64,000 bases of DNA from contig NW_024881313.1 in NCBI RefSeq assembly GCF_018691265.1, forward strand, positions 18,407,518 through 18,471,517. Reading direction: 5' to 3'. The stretch comes from Tyto alba (lineage: Eukaryota; Chordata; Aves; Strigiformes; Tytonidae). This document shows, in pieces, positions 13,028 to 24,481 of this stretch. Every line of letters begins with the position of its first letter. The stretch's first letter is position 1. The position numbers were made by a program, and so were the translations under genes. Under the pieces are notes generated by a model that had not been told where the DNA came from, did no database searches, and worked only from the letters and a program-made list of their open reading frames with translations.

Positions 13028-14999
13028 CAAACCTTGGGGGGTTTGTGGTCAGTATTATAAAGACCTATTTTCAAATGTCAAGACACAGCTTGAAAGTAAA
13101 TTCATTTACAAAGCAATTCTACTCCAGTCTTACAAGCAACACATACTCTGCCTCCTTCTAAAAAAGTGAGGGTTGAAATAGCATGAAATTAAATACTGAT
13201 CGGCAGCAATGGAGACCACTCAGAATTTATCAAGTCAGTTGACACAGAGCCTCAAGGAGTAAAACTGCTCATAAATTTCTTAGGTATATAAAACCTAGTC
13301 TAAAAGCTCAAAGCAAGATTTAAAGCTACCTCAGAAATTAATATACTGTGATAAGGAGAAAACAGGGAATAATTAGGCTCCTATTACCATAGGTTAATCT
13401 CCCAGATCAAAAGTAGATCTTTGTGTTTGCTGTAATGTAAGATTTTTTTTCTTCATTTGATGGAATTTGCTTGAATATTTCAGCCTGAAGACAAACAGTA
13501 GCAAACAAGATTCTTAAAGATTACAGGAAAATAAAGTCATTCAGAAATCAATATTAGACTTCACACATCAGAAACGTGACAGAAAACTGACACTTAGAGG
13601 CTTTTTATAATGGAATGATGTACCACTAATTTAATTAAACTTCATATTACTTGGAAGCATTCACTTTCTTATTCAAAGTTGAGTAAAGTGGGTTCTTTGA
13701 AATACTCATTAAAATACATTTAGGATATTCAACAAAAACAAATTTTGGGGAGAACAGCATACAGCCCACAGCCGCAGCAGCTGTCCCTCAGAGCTCAGTG
13801 AGACCCAAGCTGGAGTAGAGCAGTGAGCTGCGATTCAGAACACACCAAAGTGTAATTCTTTGTTCCCTGGCTGCTTCTTACACGCTGCTTCTGCACTTGC
13901 TGCCACAGCAGCCCGAGCGTGTAGCCACAAGCCTAGCTATGCTGCAGAGGGCAGCGACAGCTCGGTCGTGCACACAAACAAGAGGAAACTGGAGTAGGAG
14001 TAAGGTACAAATGAACTCTAGAGAGGCATCTCCCACCTATCAAACAATCTCACCCGGCATGTCAGATTAGCTACTACGAAGAGCAATAAATAATCATTCC
14101 CTGTTCGTAGCAGCGTTACTTTTACATACTTGGGAATCATCAACTGTGGCATATTTACGCAAAGAAATGTAACAAAAGTCCCGAGATAATGAAATGCTAT
14201 TTAGTCCCTTTTTAATATCCTGGATTTATAATATTATAATTATTTTTGACACAAATATTTTAGTGTGCATGCCATGAATTCACTGACAGAGCAAGCACTG
14301 AAGTTTTCTCCTTTCCTGCTTTTTAGACAAGTCAGTCCTCCTAAATCTTTTAGGATCTCTTACATTTAAAATGCAGACCTGCCTGTTGCCAAGCAAATCT
14401 TAGGGGCAGGAGACGACAAACCACGTACATCCTCAAACATCAATCACCTACAGGAATGCTCTCAACCAGATGAATCAGAAATTCATGAGGAAGGTACTTG
14501 TGTAGCAGTGTACAGATTAACCAATTTCTATTTCAGGTTACTCCAGCCACTCCTAGTTGCGACAACAAAGTGTTTTCTCTGCAATCCCATTTTCTAACCC
14601 CTCAAAAAAGTAAATTTAAATGAAGTCGATTTTCAAAACACGTTCCTCCCACTTCCCTGTCCCCAAAGCCCCCAACTGCGGAGCAAGCCAGACCCTCGGC
14701 ACCTCGTTCCCGGACGGAGCCACGCCACACGCAGCCCAACACTCGGGTGCAAGGGGCTGCATTTATGCCGGCTGCCTCTCCCGTCAGCTCCTCGAGCAAC
14801 CCGAGGCAGCGCCTGATCCGCAGCGTGGGAAGATTTAAGACGCCAAGATCAGCGGAGAAAGAACTACAACCAGAACAACAGCGTTTGCTCCGGCTAATGC
14901 CTTGGCAAAACACGCGCTCTACTCTCCACAGCGTGTGGATTTAGAGGTAATGTTTCCTCTTGGACAATAGGTGACGTTGAGGAGAAGTGTCTGCAGGAC

Positions 15000-16470
15000 A
15001 GACTGACAGAGACGATGCCCGGACAGGTCCCCAGGTAGGTGGGGGGGCCGGCGGTATAGGAGTGCTCCCCGAGGGAGCCGCTCACCTGGAAACAACCGAA
15101 ACGAGTACGGGAGCTCGGGGGCACTTCCCCAGAGCGCCGTCACCCACTGCGGGGGGGCTTCCTCGCGGCCAAAAAACACAAGTAAAACCCCCAGATCCTG
15201 AGAAAGCACAGACAACGAAACAAGATTTCCCCTCCCTTTTAAGGCCGGCATCCGGCGGGAAGCGCCAACCTCGCCGCCCCTCTCACCTCAGGCCGGGGGC
15301 CCGACCCCCCTCCCTCCCCGCCTTCAGCGGAGGCCGCCCCGGAGGGGCGAGGGGACCCGAGCCGGGCGGCGCAGCGGGGCTGCCGGGTCCTTCCACGCCC
15401 GCACGCCACCAGCTGCGGCGGAAGGCGGCCCGGGAGGAGGGCGCGGGGTGCCGCCGGCGAGGGCCCCTCGGCCGCGGGCGGCACAGGCGCAGGCGCCGCG
15501 ACGGAGCACCGGGCCGCACCGCGCCGTGCAGGCCGCCCGCCGGCTGACAGGAGCGCGCCTCGCACCCCCTCTCCTCCGCCGCCCGCCCAGCCGCGGGGCC
15601 CGCTCCGGGCGGCGAGGGGAACCCGGCCCGGCCCTGCCCGCCTCGAGCAGCGGCCGCGGAGGCACCTCCAGCCCTCCCGCTGCCGCGGCGGCAGACACGG
15701 GGGCTGCCTCCCGGCGCTGTGCCTGCGCGCCCGCCCGCACCGCGCCCCTACCCCTTGGCGTGCTCGGCCTCCTCCTCATTGTCGCCGTCTATGCCGCAGG
15801 TGTCCTGGTCATCCAGCTCCAGGCTCTGCTGGCTGGCCGCAGACTCGCTGTCCTCCGCCATCACGGGGGAAGGAGGGAGGGAGGGGGCGGGGGAGCCTAT
15901 GAAAGGAACCGGGGCGCACGGGCAGATGCAGTCCGGAGGAGCTCCCTCTAGCTGCTGTCCTCCCCCGTGCTGGCGGAGGAGGCGGAGGCCGCCGGGGCTG
16001 CCCGGCCGCTCCCTGCCGCCCCGCGGGGGACCGGGGCGGGGCCGCGCCGCGGGGGCTCGGCACCCTGCCCTGCCCCCCCCCCGCCCTGCCCCTCACACCC
16101 GGGCGGTGCCGCGCCTGGGCCCGGCCCCCGTCTCGCCTCCTCGTAGCCGACATCCAACCCGCGACCCGTCCCTCCCACGGGCGTTGCGGCCCCCGCCGCC
16201 GGGGGCGGCCCGAGGCGCGGGCCCGGCGGTGGCCCACCCGCGCCGTGGGGTCGGGGCCTGTGAGCGGGCGGGAGCCCGCTCGGTGGGGCGGTAGCTGCCG
16301 GGCCTCGGCAGCATCGGAGCGCGTTTTGCCCGCGTTTCCTTCTCGCACCATGAGGACTTCGACGCCAAAGTTGCCGCTGGAAGACGCTGCTGAGGCCGCC
16401 GTCGCCGTCCCCCTGCACGGCCGGGGCCACCGACCCTCGCAGCACTTGGGTTTCCCGGAGCCTTTTGTAT
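15000..16470 (-). promoter_or_regulatory. NMT2: CpG island promoter of NMT2
   Basis: CpG density and G+C rise sharply from about 15.0 kb, are highest at 15.24-16.47 kb, and fall abruptly to AT-rich sequence past 16.49 kb. GC boxes of the Sp1/KLF type are visible at about 15883-15893 and 16033-16043. No TATA box is seen near the NMT2 start codon, as expected for a dispersed-start housekeeping promoter. The island covers NMT2 exon 1, its 5' UTR and the upstream flank. Several long overlapping frames on both strands here come from the scarcity of stop codons in GC-rich DNA. The exact transcription start cannot be read from sequence; it probably lies within a few hundred bases above 15862. Confidence 0.88.
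15752..15861 (-). CDS. NMT2: N-myristoyltransferase 2, coding exon 1 (start codon)
   Basis: NMT2 transfers myristate from myristoyl-CoA to the N-terminal glycine of target proteins, in the cytosol and at ribosomes. This exon reads M-A-E-D-S-E-S-A-A-S and continues to E-H-A-K, 36 codons plus two bases, which matches the N-terminus of vertebrate NMT2 as I know it. The start is the ATG whose complement lies at 15859-15861; it sits in the CpG island just downstream of GC boxes. The exon ends AAG-GG before a GTAGGG donor, and the two spare bases combine with the first base of exon 2 to make glycine, so the phase fits. The encoded segment is acidic and serine-rich and is the variable, non-catalytic leader of the enzyme. 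NMT1 is the main alternative, but its leader differs. The 5' UTR continues to higher coordinates without a sequence-defined end. Confidence 0.95.
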
Positions 16471-16490
16471 CTTCACATGCTGCATGCTAG
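16350..16490 (+). CDS. possible 46-codon ORF on a divergent transcript from the CpG island
   Basis: On the strand opposite NMT2, an ATG with A at -3 opens a 46-codon frame that ends in TAG at the island edge. About 45 bases later lies AATAAA (16534-16539), followed by a TTGTGTT stretch, so a very short unspliced polyadenylated RNA is possible. The peptide is rich in Ala, Pro and Arg and I recognise no domain in it. Bidirectional CpG-island promoters commonly make such short upstream antisense RNAs, so a non-coding transcript is more likely than a real protein. The frame is also open upstream to 16245. Confidence 0.2.
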   Translation: MRTSTPKLPLEDAAEAAVAVPLHGRGHRPSQHLGFPEPFVSSHAAC

Positions 16491-16533
16491 AAAAACTGGA
16501 GTTGAATGGTAATGATTTGAACGCAGGAAAACA

Positions 16534-16539
16534 AATAAA
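16534..16539 (+). terminator. AATAAA poly(A) signal just outside the CpG island
   Basis: A canonical AATAAA on the plus strand is followed within about 10-15 bases by a TG-rich stretch. It could end a short transcript that diverges from the NMT2 promoter. In AT-rich sequence the hexamer also occurs by chance, so this is suggestive only. Confidence 0.3.
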
Positions 16540-16740
16540 GATAAACTTGTGTTAATAATTTGAATGCTCGTGACTTCCAGGGTCATATCAAGATCTCTGG
16601 ATGAGATTCAGAATTTCTGAGTGCTTGGTTTTGCAGTGCTGCCAAACATCACATTAAAACATAAGAACAGAATGCATCAGTTGTAATTTCTCCTTAACTC
16701 CACTGCCCTCTTGAAAGTCGTCTAATGTGAGGAAGATACT

Positions 16741-16810
16741 GCTTTCTCCGATTTTGATTTAAGGCGGTGATTTGGATTACTTTCTCCTAGTTTTGATTTA
16801 AGGCAGTGTC
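16741..16810. repeat. short tandem duplication, about 41-base period
   Basis: CTTTCTCC followed by a TTTTGATTTAAGGC segment and GGTG/AGTG occurs twice, at about 16742-16769 and 16782-16808, just outside the NMT2 CpG island. Confidence 0.75.
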
Positions 16811-19800
16811 ATGTTTTGCTCTATCAGATACTGTAGGTGACATGTCAAGTAAAAGATCTCACTGACCAAGCAGAAGACAGCTAGATGTCCCTTCATCTGT
16901 ACCCTCACAGTCCAACTCTGAACCTATGTGTATTGAGCACCAGCCCTGGGCCCCTCTGTGTCCCGCTGCACTTGGTCCTTTACAACTGGCGAGTTGTCAC
17001 AGGAACTTGGAATGCAAATGTGTAAGATTCTTGGAAGAGTCAAAGGCAGACAATGGAATGATGAAAAATCCAAGGCCCAGGTCACCCCATTAGTTGTACT
17101 TTGTCTGTAACAGTTCTCCTAAACTACCTCCCAACTTCTCTTGGTCTAACCAAGTAATCAGTTGTATCAAAGTGCTGCCCTTTTGCTATCAAATAACAAC
17201 TGAATATTTGTTTCCTGCCACAGGTGAACTTGTGGAAGCCCTCACTGCTTTGTTGTGAAAGGCCAGAGGGAATGACAATTCTGAATTGGTAATGGAGAAT
17301 GGGTTTATCAGCTGTATGATCTGTCATGGTACATTCTGATGTCTCATGACTACATTGAAACCTTCAGTGACTTCAATCTGTGCTAGACTTCCATCATCTG
17401 ACAGGTATTTTATGTCTTGGCAGTTTTGAAATACTCACTGCGCTAACTAGAAAATTCAAGGGTACTCAACCAGTAAGGCTAGAAAATATTCAACCAGCAC
17501 ATTCCAAATAAAATAAACCATGTCAAAGCATATGTACCTTTAACACCAGCAGTTGTTCCTGAATATGGTTAAATTGTGAAGGTGGTGTTGATCTTCCACA
17601 AATGAGTAAAGGGAGGGAGAAAAAAATTCTAGACAGGTAGCCTACCCTCAACTATTGCAAAACTGATGGAGTCTGTAACTAACACTTGGCCAAGCATGAC
17701 CTCCCAATGTCAAGCCGTGGCTGTAGTTCACAGGGGAAAATGTGCCTACCATGTTACCACAGTTTGAAATGACCTTTAGAAGTAAGCTTTCATTCAGTTG
17801 TAATGTATAGGAGAGAAAGGAAATCTCAAAACAAAGGCACAACACCCAACAGTTTTCAAAAACAAAAGCTATTTGTGAACAGCTGCCCCATAGCCCAGAG
17901 AGAAGTTAATCCAGCGATTACTGATGATTTTTTTTCCCCCCTTCATAATAATGTGTAGGAGAAAGTGAAGAACAGTATGTCAATGACTAAATAGCTATAC
18001 TGAATCACTGTCTTGGAGAAACTGTGGGTTTAACCATCTTCTGTCCTTTACCACAATTTTCCTCACTTCATTGAGATGAATAGAGTATAGGAAGCCTGGG
18101 TCCTGACTCTTCCTGCAGTTCACAGTGACAATAAAAGAAGTAATATGAATCTCTCCCAGCAAGCTACCACTTGCTGTCCCCTGCTGGAAGGTCTCCCTGG
18201 AAGGGGGATCAGAAGGAGTACAGTTGCAGAACGGCTACTATTCTAGACTTCATAGCATGCATGAAGAATATCCTTATGGATATTACAGTTTATCTCCCCA
18301 GTGGCACAACGGAGATTGTACTCCAGATTCAACTGTTACGAGGCCAAGTGACAACACTGAATTGTGCTTTGTGCTTCATGGATATGTGACTTTTGCTTAA
18401 ACCACAAGTAGAGAAGTTGGCCAGATGCGAGATCTACGCATTTGTCCTGCACTGAGGACTTCTGATGTAGCTTTGTATGTCTGAAGTTACCAGACTGATT
18501 CCAAGAGTGTTTAAATTCACTCTACACACTGCTCAGCAGTTGCACTGCTTGATAGATGTTGGCTATCACATGTATAGATGTCTTCCCAAAATAGAGCAGC
18601 AGGGTGAAAAAATGTACCCCTGTATTTCAGGACCCCACATGCTCAACCACCGTGAATTAATGGAGTATGTACCATTAGGACAGTAAGCAGCATGGTTGGC
18701 ATCTGATGTGCCCGAACAGGCTGTTTGTGGTCATCTGTACTTTTCCAAGAGCTCTTCTGTCGCAGGTGGGTATGTCTGGGAATGCCCCAAACAGTTGCAT
18801 ATGAGTGATGCATACATAACCCACACACTCACGCCAGTCTAATCAGACCATCAAAAGCTATCAGAGATGTTTAATTTTAAACTTACCAGGTAAAGAGCCT
18901 GTGTTTGTGGAGGTGCGAATGTACTGTTTTTAATTGATTAAAAAGACCTCTTCCTAGGTGTATGGAGAAGATAAAAGCCTTTTATGAAGATTCAAAAGAA
19001 GAAAGCAAAGTCATTTTACACAAAAGCTAAAAAATTAATAACAAAGGAAAATAGGCTTCCTAATCAGGAAATATACTTCACTTAATGCTAAAGAGCATAT
19101 CATGAAAACAGCTAAAAGAATTCCAGCATTTGATGAATTCATTGTTTGGTTGGCTATTTTCACAGGTCTTAGAGCATTAGTAGAGACTCTAGGTTTGCTG
19201 CTAGATGTAGCCAAAATAGCCAGTTGCTTATGGCAACAAATTGGAAGAAAGGAAGAGAGAAGTGTCAGTAAAACACTACAGATATACCTCTATCTATCTG
19301 CACCCACCACTGTCAGCCACTGAGGAACAGACCAGTGTACAGGGGACCCTCTACACCACCATAAATCCCAGCTTTCTGGATATTTTCCCATCCTACTTCT
19401 CTTTCCAGTTTCTGTCTCTCCTCTGCTTTCCATAATAGATGCAGCCATGGGTATGTTATGGCTACATAGAATTAACCAGTGCCTACAATTCTGAGCGGCT
19501 TTGAGCCACCTTGAATTTAAGTATATGAGTAAAAGCCCAGATCCACTAATGGACTTTGGTGTTGCCATGTTTAACCTTTTCCTAGTTGACTCTCACAGCA
19601 AAATCCAGAACTCAGAGCCCTACAAACACTCAAATACTTTGGGCATTTCAGTGGCTGATATGAGTTCAAAAGAATCCTAGGCTACTGAGGGAGGAGCCAT
19701 CTAAACTTGCAGTAAGAAATACTGAGAATTGGGAAGCCTTAGCTCCCAGCGTTGTATGGGGCTTTGTCAGGTCTCATCTGTTGGATGAACAATCAAGTGA

Positions 19801-22800
19801 GACTGTGTAGTACGTGGTCAGGGTCATACCCTTCTTCTCTTTGCTCTTTTGCAACTGAATAAAGCCAGCCAGTCACAGATATGGTTTCCCTCGAGCAGCC
19901 AGGCATAATCCAGACTTGTGTATCTGACTAGCAATACATATTAATTAAATCCCAGTGAGCTAGTGATATATAATACAGCATTCAGACTATTGGCATCATC
20001 TGATTAGTCTATGTGTTCTGAGTACTAAACACCGTGGAAGAAAAAGCACCTGAAATTTTCATGCAGTCATAGGACTGCTTCTACCTTTACATACCACATT
20101 GAAATATGCATGGTATTTATAACTTAAAATTGATTTGATATTACAAGTAATAGTAATAAACAACTTGGCATGAAGCTTTTGTAATCTTGTAAATTGGAAG
20201 CAAAACTGATCCAATTTGAAAATTAGCTAAGAGCTTAGTGTCTTATCTATTTTTCTAATAAATCTAAAAAAAAATAAAGTTATGGAGCAAACAGGTATGT
20301 TTAGACTTTGTTTCATACACATGTCTACTAGTACTACCTCACAACTTTTTTTTTTTTTTATTGGCTACTCTTTATGCTGAGAAGTTACATACTGCCTTCT
20401 TCAATTCTGAATGAGATGCAAGGGTAAGAGAATACAGATTCAAAATACAGTGAACAAATACACCAAATATCAATACATATCAAAACATATCAATACACTT
20501 GTCACAGCTAACAGAATAGGTAGAAATGGTTAGGGAATGAAATGAGCTTGTGATCCCAAATGTTGCACATGTGTATCCAAGTGAGATCTTGTCTCTGATC
20601 TTTATGGTTTGTCTCACTCACTTTACATCTATTCAGCCTCCGGCTGCATACCACACTTGGTGAGCTGCAGCCTTGCCTGTCTCACACAGCCTACTTGCTG
20701 CTGGCCTGTGTTGGCTACAGCATTCAAACTGGGGGACAAGCACTCTGAAAACAGCCCACTCTTTCTGCTGCACTTTGTCATTCAGCTTTTTTTGTTGAAT
20801 TCTGTTTTAAAATGCAGCTCATACCATTCCTCTTCTATTTTATATCTTACCTTTTGCACTGAAGCATCTACTTGTCCGTGCTGGTGCCTGCATTGGCAAG
20901 GGCTGTGGGCTATACAGCATTAAAAAAGGGTTAGATATTTACATGTATAGTGAAAACATACCATAGCATTACAAAATGTGCATGATAAATACAAACCCTC
21001 CTGCTTAAGGGTATAAGTGATAAGGATAGGAAGACTTTTATCCTGTGGGCTTATTATCACTAGCAGAAATTTCTTCCCCAGTTTTCTGAAGCATGTGTTT
21101 TTGATGATTGCTGGAAGCAGGATACAAGACTTAGATCAAACACAGGTTCAAACTGGTTGCAGCATTGCAATTCCTCTGTTCCTAGGGTCTCCAGCCCCAA
21201 AAGGTAAAAAATAAATAAATCCTGGTTTACATTAGAAGATATTTAATAATCTGAACTGACTCTTAAATAATGATTATTACAAATATATACATATTTTGCA
21301 TTTCTATGTCTGTTTTTTCCTAACTCTTTCAGACCCTTCTCAAACTATGTATGTGAATGAGAATTTAGTGGTGACAGATTTATTGACAACGATGGTGTTG
21401 ACTGGTGCTACAGGAGCTCTGACCAATACTCAGCAATTTGCTTCTGCACATCCAATCTCCAAATCAATCCAATTTAGTCCTGTCAGCTCCTAAATCATTT
21501 CTCCCATCAGCCTTTTACAGTTCCCCTGTATCAATGTGCCTGCTGCTTCCTCCTCTTTGCAGATACAGCCAAGATGCTTTCTTTCCCTGATTCTGGACGG
21601 AGGGAGTGATAGATACATGAATTATTCTTCATCTCTTGACCATTTCAGTATTTCTCCAAAATGAAAGTTTTCAGAGTTTTCTTTTTTGTCTGATAGTTCT
21701 TTATCCCCAAATAAAAAGGGACACTTTCCTGTCATAGATGTACCATAGATGTACCATAGTGAAGAGCCTACATCCTGACTACAGCTCTCGGAGCATTTGT
21801 AACAGACTAGGACTGTTAGGGTGCTCCTACATGTCCTGTTTGCCCTAGGTTATTTAACACCGTTAGATACCCTAAAATGAAGACTAGGGTCTGAAAACCT
21901 TGGGAATATTAAATAGGATAGTTCTCACACTCCAGGCCTGGAGAAGGAAACCTAAAAGTGTGGCTATCTCCAAACAAATGGTATGTCTAGCAAATACTTT
22001 AGTATGCATTACCTATTTCCATTAGCATCATCCACTTTTATTTGGAAAGGTGGTTCTTCCAGGCTTGGGAGATTGCAGTCTAAAGACAAGATGACCTTGG
22101 ATGAGAATAGTATTTTGCAATGAACAGAATGCTTCTGTGGTGACAATCTGCTCAGGGACAGTATGTTGTGACTTCTGGGTAGATCCTGTACTTCCCACAT
22201 TTCCATGATAGCTAACAGAAAATGATTTCCAATGTTCTGTAGGTTGCTCCAACTAGAAGTATGCAATTAACTTACAAATCAGATAAATGGATAATGCCAA
22301 TAAAGTTCTGCATACCTTCTGGGTGGTTAGAAGCAGATTAACAGCACTGTTCAGGATGCACACCTACTGCATGGAGAATTACATTGAATTAAGCAGTGTC
22401 TCACGGACACAATGTCTTCTCTATGAAGAAAATGGGAAATCGGATTCTATTGTAACTATTCCATTTCTATGCAAATTTTTTAGAGATTTTACAGTAAGAT
22501 TTTACCCTTCAGAATTTTACAACTTTCTGCAAAAGAAAAGCCTCTATTAGATGTTGCAACAACTGAAGAGTAAATTACTTAAAATATAGACATCAGACAA
22601 GCTTTAATCACAAAATCTAGGCATCAGGTCTAGGCTAGTAGGCAAGTGTGAATAAATCTCATAGAAATTGGGAGCATAGGCACAGCAGAAACTCAGCATC
22701 AAGAATGCTTTGACCCTGCCATGTCAGACAACAAGGACAATTAAGTTAATTAATACAAGCCTTTATGAGCCCTTATGCCAGTTCTTCCAGTCAACCCAGG

Positions 22801-22880
22801 TGAGACAGCTTTACTTTGGCATTGCTTGATGTCAAAATGCTGAAACTAGCATTGAAACCAGCTTTTATATTAAATGTATT

Positions 22881-22937
22881 TATATACATACATGCGTGCA
22901 TGCATGCATGTGCGTGCACACACACATACACGTACAT
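22881..22937. repeat. 57-bp perfect alternating pyrimidine-purine tract
   Basis: Every base from 22881 to 22937 alternates pyrimidine and purine, mixing TATACATA, TGCGTGCATGCATGCATG and GCACACACACATACACG units. Sequences of this type can adopt Z-DNA. It lies in the spacer between the two genes. Confidence 0.9.
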
Positions 22938-24440
22938 TTATGTAGGTATACTTTGCTGATTTCAAGGAATAAGAGACCAATCCAGTTCTCGAAAGAAAAA
23001 CACTCCTCGTAGGGGGGAACTTGGCTGTTGCGTTCTGCTTCCCTCGTTGTTATTGTGTTGTTTAATATAGAATTATGAGATGTTAAATTCAAGGTAGAGC
23101 TAACGGCATAGACACGGAGAGGCAGATAGCTTGGGAAAGCTCACCCCCACCAACACCTAGAAGTAGCTTTACTGAAATGTCTGATATTAGTGTTGCATTG
23201 TATGTCCCATTGATGTTGGTCTCACAGCATGGCACAAACCTAAAGGTGGAATCAGGAGGCTGAGTTCAGAGAAGGGGCATTCCTGAGAGGGAAGCCAAGA
23301 CCTGCAACCTTGCTCATCTCCAGGATCAGAGAACACGGGGAGAAAGGCCCTGCCGTAGGCATGTAGGTAAGGGTAGTAGGTAGACAAGTCTGCTGCATCA
23401 CTTTCTTTTCATGCAGATTTTCCTGAGTTGAGATGTGGTTCCAGGCTCTTCCTTTATTAATGGAAGACTTCCAGAAGAAATGTGTAGGGAACAGAATCTA
23501 GCTGGAGTAGCTTGTGGTGCATACGCCACAGCCAGAGCTGTAAACTCCAGCGTAAGAGTAGGACAATAATGGGTTTCTACCCAGGGAGAGAAGAAGCTCA
23601 GGGGCCGGCAGTGCTGGGAGTGTGCTTGTAAAATCTGGTGAGGGTTGGGGAAAAGACAGTCCTGAGGCTTTTTTAAACTCCCTACAACCACTAAATCACC
23701 AAAACCATTTAAAAATCAATGCTTCTAACAGGAGCCCTTTGAAATAATTTCTTTCAGGTTTGATTCACAACATCTCTTGCAGCAGGACCATCCATTCCTT
23801 TGAAGGTGGGATTTCTCATCCCACAGTATTTCAAGCATAATTTCCTACCTTTATAATATAAAACTGGCAGGACGATTCCTCAGCTGGGTTTATTCAGGAG
23901 TCTGTATCTCCAGTCATGTGAACACAAAGTCCTTCTTTCCAGAATTACAAAAATAAACTGTAAAAAAGTATTTTATTTGTACCTCCCTGTTGCCATCACA
24001 TTTTTCTTCCCTGCAGCTGTAAGTTTCCAAGGCAGAAGATATATTTAATGATCAAACATAACTGGCACTGTTTATCTTAGAAGAAAAGCACATCAATAAA
24101 ATAAAAAGTACTTCAGTTAAGTGATAATAGACTAGGCACCACATTTTGTAAGCTAATAACCTGTGGATACCAGATGATTACTGCTAAAAAAGAGCTACGT
24201 ACCCTTTCTGTTATTACTGTCAAAGACAGCACCTGGTGTCAGTTTACCAGTTGGAATTACACAAGTAACAAAAAAAAAAAATGCCTCTAGTCTGAAAACG
24301 GCACTTGGCTGCTGCCTACTCGTCTACCCAAAGCCCCAATTCCAAATGGTTTGCAGCCTGGAAATTAAAATATCAGACATATATAATGAAAATATAATAA
24401 AAATATTGTGTGTATATATCATGATATAGGTTGTATCATC

Positions 24441-24446
<6 letters not shown>

Positions 24447-24478
<32 letters not shown>
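24447..24478. repeat. (TA)16 microsatellite
   Basis: Uninterrupted TA dinucleotide repeat of 32 bases, within a wider AT-rich stretch at about 24360-24480. Confidence 0.95.

Positions 24479-24481
<3 letters not shown>

Larger units (their letters stand above)
7880..15751 (-). other. NMT2: NMT2 intron 1
   Basis: A 7.9-kb first intron. It carries a 26-base A run at 8801-8826, an (AT)8 tract at 13011-13027, and a moderately GC-richer patch at about 13740-14000. Its 5' end runs into the CpG island. The segment at about 10840-11220 is less AT-rich than its surroundings and could be regulatory, but I recognise nothing specific in it. Confidence 0.85.

Noticed and set aside
14987..16485. Many overlapping frames of 80-191 codons on both strands in the CpG island
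   Set aside because: They are Pro/Arg/Ala/Gly-rich, overlap in several frames, and result from few stop codons in GC-rich DNA. Only the NMT2 exon 1 frame has homology.
20609..20923. 104-codon plus-strand frame in the intergenic spacer
   Set aside because: Cys/Leu/Ser-rich with no recognisable family or gene structure around it.
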